Source of the DNA: Alphaproteobacteria bacterium
GTDB taxonomy: Bacteria > Myxococcota_A > UBA796 > CAJQPC01
Direction: 5' to 3'
NCBI GenBank assembly: GCA_020632795.1
Contig: JACKEV010000009.1
Span: 1 to 64,000 of the forward strand
Length of the DNA: 64,000 bases
Position numbers and translations under genes: made by a program. The notes below the pieces were generated by a model. That model was not told where the DNA came from, searched no databases, and saw nothing but the letters and a program-made list of their open reading frames with translations. The stretch's first letter is position 1. Every line of letters starts with the position of its first letter. Shown here in pieces: positions 57,872 through 64,000 of this stretch.

Positions 57872-60037
57872 ATGCGTACGCTCCCCCTGCTTCTGCTCGT
57901 GGCTTTCGGCTGCAAGGGGTCGACCGACAACCCGGAGACCGGCACGCCCGGCGACGACACCGGCACCCTGGTGGACGAGGACGGCGACGGCTTCCCGGCC
58001 GCCGACGACTGCGACGACAACGACGCGGCCATCAACCCCGGCGCGAGCGAGGTCTGCGACGGCCTCGACAACAACTGCGACGGGCTGACCGACGAGGGGG
58101 TGACCACCACCTTCTACGCCGACACCGACGCTGACGGCTACGGCGACGACGGCGCGGCGGTCGAGGGCTGCGCGGCCGACGACGGCTACGTGGGCGTCGG
58201 CGGTGACTGCGATGACACCGACCCCGCGTACAACCCGGGCGCGTCCGAGACCGACTGCGCCGACCCCAACGACTACAACTGCGACGGCAGCGTGGGCTAC
58301 GCGGACAACGACGGCGACGGCTACGCGGCCTGCGAGGAGTGCGATGACAGTGAGGCCGCCGTCAACCCCGGCGCCGTCGAGGTGTGCGACGAGGTCGACA
58401 ACAACTGCGACGGCACCGTCGACGAGGGCGTGACCACGACGTTCTACCAGGACGCCGACGGCGACGGCCACGGCGACCCCGACTTCACCACCGAGGCCTG
58501 CGAGCAGCCCGTCGGCTACGCCGCGACCGCCACGGACTGCGACGACGCCGACGCCGCGATCAACCCCGACGCCGCCGAGGTCTGCAACGGGATCGACGAC
58601 GACTGCGATGCCCTGGTGGACGACGAGGACGACAGCCTGGACACCTCCTCCGCCTCCACCTGGTACGGCGACGGCGACGGCGACGGCTACGGCGACGCCG
58701 ACGACGCGCGCCTCGCCTGCACCCAGCCGTCCGGCACGGTCTCCGACGACACGGACTGCGACGACGACGACGGGGCGGTGAACCCCGGCGCCACGGAGGT
58801 CTGCAACGGGATCGACGACGACTGCGACGCCCTGACCGACGACGACGACGGCGACGTCGACCTCTCGACGGGCTCGGACTGGTACACCGACGGCGACGGA
58901 GACGGCTACGGCGACGCCGCCAGCAGCACGGTGGCCTGCGACCAACCCGCCGGCACCAGCAGCGACGACAGCGACTGCGATGACGCCGACGCCAGCGTCA
59001 ACCCCGGGGCCAGCGAGGTCTGCAACAGCGTCGACGACGACTGCAGCGGCACCGTGGACGACAACCCCACCGACGGCACCACGTTCTACGCCGACGACGA
59101 CTGCGACGACTTCGGCGACCCCAACGACAGCGTCGTCGCCTGCGACCAGCCCGCCGGCTACGTCACCGACGACACGGACTGCGACGACGCCGAGGGCCGC
59201 TCCTTCCCCGGCGCCGCCGAGCTGTGCAGCACCACCGACAACGACTGCGACGGCGTGGCGGACAACGACTGCGAGACGCCCATCGAGATCGCCGCCCCCA
59301 GCGAGGTCGAGGTGGAGAACCCCGCCTCTCCAGGCGCCTGCGGGCTCATCGGCGAGCTGACCAGCTCCCCAAACCCCCACCAGCGCGTCAACCTGGCCGA
59401 CTTCATGACCGCGCTGGAGGGCAACAGCGCCAGCTACCCGCTGGCGGACGCCAGCGCGTTCACGGTCACCGAGATGGACTACTCCATCCGCAACGGGTCC
59501 AACTACACCGTGGCGCCGGGCTTCTACAGCCTGACCAACGCCTGGCCGACGCTCAGCAGCACCGGGGCGGCCGGCGCGGGGCGCTTCCGGGGGTACATCA
59601 ACCTCAACTGCGGCGACCCGCTCAACTACACCATCGGCCTGATCGGCAACGACGCCCTGGAGCTGGACATCGAGGGCGCCACCGTCATCGGGGTGAACTG
59701 GGACGACGGCCAGTGGGTCAAGTTCCGGTACGTCAGCTTCCCCGAGCCGGGGCTCTACCGCTTCGAGGTGCGCTGGTCCACCAACCTGTGCTGCAGCATC
59801 GACCCGATGGAGCTGATCTGGGTGGAGGGCTTCGAGCCGGGCTACGACAACTACGACACCTTCTGCGCCAGCTCGAGCTGCGGCAGCGCCAGCACCCTGC
59901 AGGCCATCTTCGACGTGATGGACGACGGCGATCTGGTCGCGACCACCGACGGCGACGCATCGAGCTGCACCCAGTGCGCAAGCTCCGCAGAGTGCGCCAG
60001 CAGCGAGGTCTGCAACAGCGCAGGGGTCTGCGAATAG
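57872..60037 (+). CDS. large MopE-repeat lipoprotein with PA14-like domain
   Basis: The 721-aa protein begins MRTLPLLLLVAFGC (lipobox AFGC). Residues about 30-470 hold seven or more MopE-type repeats (DGDG...DCDD..AAINPGA.EVC.G.D.NCDG), an extremely acidic calcium-binding region. Residues about 480-640 look like a PA14-type beta domain (INLNCGDPLNYTIGLIGNDALELDIEG, LYRFEVRWSTNLCCSIDPMELIWV). The last about 30 residues form a compact Cys-rich motif (CTQCASSAECASSEVC). Extracellular, perhaps polysaccharide-binding. It follows the ASH triplet on the same strand. Confidence 0.85.
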   Translation: MRTLPLLLLVAFGCKGSTDNPETGTPGDDTGTLVDEDGDGFPAADDCDDNDAAINPGASEVCDGLDNNCDGLTDEGVTTTFYADTDADGYGDDGAAVEGCAADDGYVGVGGDCDDTDPAYNPGASETDCADPNDYNCDGSVGYADNDGDGYAACEECDDSEAAVNPGAVEVCDEVDNNCDGTVDEGVTTTFYQDADGDGHGDPDFTTEACEQPVGYAATATDCDDADAAINPDAAEVCNGIDDDCDALVDDEDDSLDTSSASTWYGDGDGDGYGDADDARLACTQPSGTVSDDTDCDDDDGAVNPGATEVCNGIDDDCDALTDDDDGDVDLSTGSDWYTDGDGDGYGDAASSTVACDQPAGTSSDDSDCDDADASVNPGASEVCNSVDDDCSGTVDDNPTDGTTFYADDDCDDFGDPNDSVVACDQPAGYVTDDTDCDDAEGRSFPGAAELCSTTDNDCDGVADNDCETPIEIAAPSEVEVENPASPGACGLIGELTSSPNPHQRVNLADFMTALEGNSASYPLADASAFTVTEMDYSIRNGSNYTVAPGFYSLTNAWPTLSSTGAAGAGRFRGYINLNCGDPLNYTIGLIGNDALELDIEGATVIGVNWDDGQWVKFRYVSFPEPGLYRFEVRWSTNLCCSIDPMELIWVEGFEPGYDNYDTFCASSSCGSASTLQAIFDVMDDGDLVATTDGDASSCTQCASSAECASSEVCNSAGVCE

Positions 60038-60103
60038 ATCCGCTGGCGGTCGGACGCCGATCGCACTAAAGGCTGGGGCGAATCCTCAAGTCCGAAGGAC
60101 GCC

Positions 60104-60877
60104 ATGACCCCTTCCCGTTCCCTCAGCCTCGCGCTCGTCGCGACCGGCATCGGCTTCGCCCTCGCCTGCAGCGGCGGCGACACCACCACCACCTCGCCCG
60201 AGCCCAACGAGCCCGCGGAGCCCACCGAGCCTGCAGAGGCCCCCTCCGACGCGCCGCCCCCCTCCACCACCAACATCGCCTTCGCCAAGTGGAGCGTCCC
60301 CGGCGACGTCAGCAAGCGTCTCCAGGCGGCTGGCTGGGAGGTCGGGGACTGTGAGGCCGACGAGGCCGGCGATCTGCAGTGCTACGCCGCGAAGCCCGAC
60401 CGGGTCGCCCGCGTCTACTGGTTCGACTACGAGGGCCGCCTGACCGCCTGGTCCGCCTGGAAGGCCGAGCTGGAGATCGGCGAGGCCGGCGAGCGCGACG
60501 CCTCGGTGGTCCTGAGCACCCGCGTGGCCGACCAGGCCGGCTCGATGGCCACCATCAAGCGGCTGATGGCCGCCAAGACCGACCTGTCCGCGATGGACGA
60601 CGCCGCCCAGGAGAAGATCCTCACCGGCGACGGCTGGGCCGACGTGGCCTGCGAGGAGCTGGGTGAGAGCCAGCGCATGTGCTGGGGCTCCAAGGCCGAC
60701 GCCGGCCTCCAGTTCATCCTGGTGCGCGAGGCCGACCCCGACAACGACGAGTGGTCCTTCGACGCCGACACCGAGGAGGGCGGCGCCTTCCTCAACGACA
60801 CCAGCGGCTGGGCCCACATGGCCCTGTTCCCCAAGGCCGAGGGCGAGGCCCTCATGAAGTCGCTGCTGACCGAGTAG
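60104..60877 (+). CDS. lipoprotein of unknown function
   Basis: The 257-aa protein has lipobox ALAC (about residue 22) and an acidic Pro/Glu-rich spacer to about 55. The rest is an alpha/beta region with SKRLQAAGWEVGDCEADEAGDLQCYAAK, ARVYWFDYEGRLTAWSAWKAEL and VACEELGESQRMCWGSK. The four cysteines could form two disulfides. I do not recognise the family. It lies between two MopE lipoprotein genes. Confidence 0.75.
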   Translation: MTPSRSLSLALVATGIGFALACSGGDTTTTSPEPNEPAEPTEPAEAPSDAPPPSTTNIAFAKWSVPGDVSKRLQAAGWEVGDCEADEAGDLQCYAAKPDRVARVYWFDYEGRLTAWSAWKAELEIGEAGERDASVVLSTRVADQAGSMATIKRLMAAKTDLSAMDDAAQEKILTGDGWADVACEELGESQRMCWGSKADAGLQFILVREADPDNDEWSFDADTEEGGAFLNDTSGWAHMALFPKAEGEALMKSLLTE

Positions 60878-60914
60878 CTGTCACACGCCCTGCGGACACC
60901 GCGTAGGGGAGGGC

Positions 60915-62663
60915 ATGCGCGCCCTCCTCTACGTGTCCGTGTTCCTTGTGGCCTGCGGTGACAAGGAGGCTGACGACTCCGTCGACTCCGCCTCGGCCAC
61001 CGATCTCGACGGGGACGGCTTCAGCACCCCCGTCGACTGCGACGACGGCGACCCCGCCGTCAACCCGCTCGCCGTCGAGGTCTGCGACGGGGTGGACCAG
61101 GACTGCGACAGCTCGGTGGACGAGGGCGTCCTGATCGACATCTTCGCGGACGTGGACGGCGACGGCTTCGGGGATCCCGCCACGGCCACCCAGGCCTGCG
61201 GCACCACCGAGGGGCGGGTCCTGGACCACACCGACTGCGACGACGCCGACGCCACGGTCTTCCCCGGGGCCGAGGAGGTCTGCGACGACGGCGTGGTGAA
61301 CGACTGCGACGGCACGCTCGAGGACGCGATGGCCGGGTGCGTCCGCGCGGGCGCGTATGGCCTGGACGACGCCGACGCCGTCCTCCGCGGCGAGGGCGGC
61401 TCGTTCTCCTTCTCGATCGCGAGCGCGGGGGACGTCAACGCCGACGGCGTGGGGGACGTGGTCGTCGGCGCCCCCCACCTCGCCTACACCTCCGCGCAGC
61501 AGGGCGCGGCCTTCCTCTTCTACGGGCCGATCAGCGGCGAGGTCCAGGCGGCCGACGCCGACGCCCGGATCGACGGCACCGCCTACGAGCCCGAGCTGGC
61601 CACGGACGTGCTGGGCCCCGGTGACCTCAACGGCGACGGCTACGATGACCTCGTCGTCAGCGCCCTGCACAGCCGACTCACCCTGAACGGCGGGGACGTG
61701 GCCGGCTCCGTCTACGTCTTCCACGGCCCGCTCAGCGGCGTCCTGGGCCAGGGCGACGCCGACGTGGAGCTGCGCCTGACCACCGAGCATGACCACTTCG
61801 GCTACTTCCTGGGCTCGGGAGACCTGAACGGCGACGGCGCGGTGGACCTCGTGGGCAGCGCCCCGTGGACCGCGAGCCTCGGCGGTGAGGCCCTGGGGGT
61901 GTTCTACGGCCCCTTCCCGGCGGCCTCCACCGAGCGACAGGCCGACCTCATCCTCCGGAACAACCGGACCGAGAGCCTGCCCGGGATCGCCATCGCTGTC
62001 GGCGACCTCGACGGAGACGGCCAGGACGACCTCGCCACCGGCGTGCTCAGCGACGCGGGGACCGGCGGCGTCGAGATCGTGTACGGCCCGCTGCCCACCG
62101 GGCAGCTCGACATCACCGCGGCCGACGTGAGCGTCTTCAGCGCGGTCCCGGACGTGCTGGGGCACGCGGTGGTCATCGCCGGGGACATGGACGGCGACGG
62201 CTACAACGACCTGGCTGCGGGGGCGCACCGCAGCGCGACCAACGGGCGGGCCTCCGGCGGCGCCTGGGTGCTGCCCGGTCCGCTGACCGCCTCAGGCGAG
62301 GTCAGCGCCCTCGCCAGCGGGGTGGTGCTCGGGGAGGCCAGCGACGACAACGCCGGCGAGTACCTCGCTGCGGGCGGGGACACCGACGGCGACGGCCTGA
62401 GCGACCTGGTGGTCAGCGCGCGGTGGGCCGACACCACGGTCGTCGACGGCGGGCGCGTCTACCTCGTCCACGGCCCGGTGTCCGGCGCGGCCTCCTTGGG
62501 GGACGCCAGCCTGATCCTCTCCGGTGAGGTGGCGAGCGCGACCGCGGGCCTGGACGTCGCGCTCGGCGATCTGGACGGAGACCCCTGGCCGGAGCTGCTC
62601 ATCGGCAGTCTGGGGGAGGATGGCGCGGGGGCGGTGCACATCTTCAACGGCCGGGGCTATTGA
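60915..62663 (+). CDS. MopE + FG-GAP lipoprotein (copy 1)
   Basis: The 582-aa protein has lipobox LVAC, a short linker and two to three MopE-type repeats (20-140). Then it has a seven-bladed-type FG-GAP propeller (about 150-582) with DVNADGVGD, DLNGDGYDD, DLNGDGAVD, DLDGDGQDD, DMDGDGYND, DTDGDGLSD and DLDGDPWPE. FG-GAP propellers bind ligands and calcium at the surface by analogy with integrin alpha chains. The next gene is a close homologue starting 6 nt later, so the two are tandem duplicates. Confidence 0.88.
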   Translation: MRALLYVSVFLVACGDKEADDSVDSASATDLDGDGFSTPVDCDDGDPAVNPLAVEVCDGVDQDCDSSVDEGVLIDIFADVDGDGFGDPATATQACGTTEGRVLDHTDCDDADATVFPGAEEVCDDGVVNDCDGTLEDAMAGCVRAGAYGLDDADAVLRGEGGSFSFSIASAGDVNADGVGDVVVGAPHLAYTSAQQGAAFLFYGPISGEVQAADADARIDGTAYEPELATDVLGPGDLNGDGYDDLVVSALHSRLTLNGGDVAGSVYVFHGPLSGVLGQGDADVELRLTTEHDHFGYFLGSGDLNGDGAVDLVGSAPWTASLGGEALGVFYGPFPAASTERQADLILRNNRTESLPGIAIAVGDLDGDGQDDLATGVLSDAGTGGVEIVYGPLPTGQLDITAADVSVFSAVPDVLGHAVVIAGDMDGDGYNDLAAGAHRSATNGRASGGAWVLPGPLTASGEVSALASGVVLGEASDDNAGEYLAAGGDTDGDGLSDLVVSARWADTTVVDGGRVYLVHGPVSGAASLGDASLILSGEVASATAGLDVALGDLDGDPWPELLIGSLGEDGAGAVHIFNGRGY

Positions 62664-62669
62664 AGGTAC

Positions 62670-64000
62670 GTGCGCATCCCCCTCCTGGTGCTGGGTGCGC
62701 TGGCGGCCTGCGGCGACAAGGACACGGCGGACAGCGCCGCGGACGACAGCGGTCCGGCCTTCCGTGATGCCGATGGGGACGGCTTCACGGAAGACCTTGA
62801 CTGCGACGACGCCAACCCCATCGTCCACCCGGCGGCCACCGAGACCTGCGACGGGGTCGACCAGGACTGCGACGGCGGCGTGGACGAGGGGCTGACGCTG
62901 ACCGCCTGGGCTGACGACGACCGGGACGGCTTCGGGGACCCGGCCCGCCCGGTCACGCTGTGTACGCTGGACGGCGTCCACGTCCAGGACGACACGGACT
63001 GCGACGACGCCGATCCCTCGGTGTTCCCGGGCGCGGTCGAGCGGTGCGACGCGGCGGACCAGGACTGCGACGGCGCGGTGGACGAGGGCGCCGCTGACGC
63101 CGTGGCCTGGTACGTCGACGGCGACGGCGACGGCTTCGGGGACCCCGAGGCCGAGTCCTGGGCCTGCGAGGCCCCCGCCGGGGCGGTGGGCGACGCCACC
63201 GACTGCGACGACGCCGACGCCACGGTGCATCCAGGGGCCGAGGAGGTCTGCGACGACGGCGTGGTCAACGACTGCGACGGCGCGGAGGCCGACGCTCGGG
63301 AGGGCTGCCGGCTCAGCGGCGCGGTGGACGCCCGGGACGCAGAGACCACGATCAGCGGCCCCAGCGCAGGCAGCACCTTCGGGCAGGCCATCGCATCGGC
63401 CGGGGATGTCGACGGCGACGGGGTCGGCGACCTGCTCGTGGGCGCCTTTGACGTCTTCCACAGCGACTGGCGGCAGGGCAGCGCCTACCTCTTCCACGGC
63501 CCCCTGAGCGGCGCGGTCGCGTCGACGGACGCCGCCGCGGAGATCGTGGGCACCCTCTACTACGGCGCCCTGGGCGTCGACGTGCTGGGACCGGGCGATC
63601 TCAACGGGGACGGGCACGACGATCTGGTCGTCGGGATGCGGCACAGCCGCTCGGGGGAGACGGAGCGCGACGAGGGCGCCTCGGTGTTCGTGTTCCACGG
63701 GCCGGTCAGCGGGACCCTGACCCAGGGCGACGCGGACCGCGAGCTGCGCGTCACCACCCAGAACGACCACTTCGGCGCCAACCTGGCCTCCGGGGACCTG
63801 GACGGGGACGGGGTGGTGGACCTGGTCACCGGCACGCCCTACTTCGACAGCCTGTCGCTGGCGGTCTTCTACGGCCCCCACAGCGCCTCCGCGACCGTGC
63901 GCATGGCTGACCTGCTCGTCTACAACGACCACCCCGAGTCCGACCCGGGGCAGTCCGTCGCGGTGGGCGACGTCAACGGCGACGGCCAGGACGACCTCAT
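62670..64000 (+). CDS. MopE + FG-GAP lipoprotein (copy 2), cut by the right edge
   Basis: GTG 62670 (GAAGG just upstream) begins MRIPLLVLGALAACGDKDT with a classical LAAC lipobox. Three MopE-type repeats (about 30-205) are followed by FG-GAP blades DVDGDGVGD, DLNGDGHDD, DLDGDGVVD and DVNGDGQDD before the window ends. The frame is open to base 64000, so the C-terminus is missing. Order and spacing of blocks match copy 1 (for example VLGPGDLNGDG and HFG-(n)-SGDL). It is a tandem paralogue of copy 1. Confidence 0.87.
   Translation, partial: MRIPLLVLGALAACGDKDTADSAADDSGPAFRDADGDGFTEDLDCDDANPIVHPAATETCDGVDQDCDGGVDEGLTLTAWADDDRDGFGDPARPVTLCTLDGVHVQDDTDCDDADPSVFPGAVERCDAADQDCDGAVDEGAADAVAWYVDGDGDGFGDPEAESWACEAPAGAVGDATDCDDADATVHPGAEEVCDDGVVNDCDGAEADAREGCRLSGAVDARDAETTISGPSAGSTFGQAIASAGDVDGDGVGDLLVGAFDVFHSDWRQGSAYLFHGPLSGAVASTDAAAEIVGTLYYGALGVDVLGPGDLNGDGHDDLVVGMRHSRSGETERDEGASVFVFHGPVSGTLTQGDADRELRVTTQNDHFGANLASGDLDGDGVVDLVTGTPYFDSLSLAVFYGPHSASATVRMADLLVYNDHPESDPGQSVAVGDVNGDGQDDL

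Overview
The window looks like a chromosomal segment of a high-GC Gram-negative bacterium, most probably Myxococcota or a close deltaproteobacterial relative. This rests on several things seen together: almost uniformly GC-rich coding DNA; a very high density of lipoprotein-type genes whose signal peptide is followed by Asp/Thr/Ala-rich linkers; repeated MopE-type motifs (DxDGDG...DCDD...NPGA.E.CDG.D.NCDG); FG-GAP, lamin-tail, fibrinogen-like, beta-helix and ASH/Hydin-type secreted domains; and a subtilisin with a MYXO-CTERM-like tail. No rRNA, tRNA, CRISPR array, IS transposase or prophage was recognised. Both window edges cut through genes.

Layout. 1-5.7 kb: a kinase-type C-terminal fragment, then minus-strand genes for an RRM RNA-binding protein, a lamin-tail lipoprotein, a porin-like protein coupled to a DUF2252 protein, and an Asp/Thr-linker lipoprotein. 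5.7-7.18 kb: a gene-free block of three related palindromic modules (two direct, one inverted) with 17-bp and about 30-bp tandem arrays. 7.2-9.8 kb: a translationally coupled TetR / metallo-hydrolase / 116-aa protein operon, divergent from an aldo-keto reductase across a perfect 7-2-7 operator. 9.9-12 kb: a CPPC thioredoxin-like lipoprotein overlapping an orphan beta-class DNA methyltransferase. 12-20.3 kb: a MopE/fibrinogen lipoprotein, a GNAT enzyme and its partner, unknowns, a nucleoside hydrolase, a 58-aa ribbon-helix-helix regulator, a membrane protein and an orphan OmpR-type response regulator. 20.4-26.9 kb: an FG-GAP lipoprotein, a BoxD/PaaZ-type aldehyde dehydrogenase, a RavA-like AAA ATPase and a c-heme/copper monooxygenase fusion. 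27-29.4 kb: a LysM muramidase coupled to a lipoprotein. 29.4-33.2 kb: a DUF2652-SRPBCC fusion, a THUMP methyltransferase, a LysR regulator and a Cys-rich lipoprotein. 33.3-40.6 kb: lysine biosynthesis (LysAC fusion), subtilisin, Smr-like protein, FolB, glyoxalase I, RIO kinase and a small membrane protein.

40.6-41.1 kb holds an AT-rich segment framed by a near-perfect 38-bp inverted repeat, with a strong promoter inside. 41.1-46.2 kb: an AlkZ/YcaQ-like winged-helix protein, DUF3224, AraC and a Ski2-like DUF3516 helicase. 46.2-51.4 kb: one continuous seven-gene minus-strand run containing PhyH dioxygenase, a divergent cis-prenyltransferase, a protein with R-x-K-x-Y / K-x-Y motifs like ABBA aromatic prenyltransferases, two cyclic-nucleotide-binding proteins, FKBP and a beta-helix lipoprotein. 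51.4-64 kb: a reduced phosphoesterase, then a tandem triplet of about 520-aa ASH-domain proteins with a degenerate VWA module, followed by MopE and FG-GAP lipoproteins up to the right edge.

The strongest candidates for something undescribed are (1) the cis-prenyltransferase / ABBA-like pair with PhyH at 48.9-51.4 kb, (2) the muramidase-lipoprotein pair at 27.0-29.4 kb as a possible effector-immunity unit, (3) the palindromic module array at 5.8-7.2 kb, (4) the inverted-repeat element at 40.7-40.9 kb, and (5) the tandem ASH/degenerate-VWA triplet. All functional proposals come from reading motifs by eye; no database search was run.
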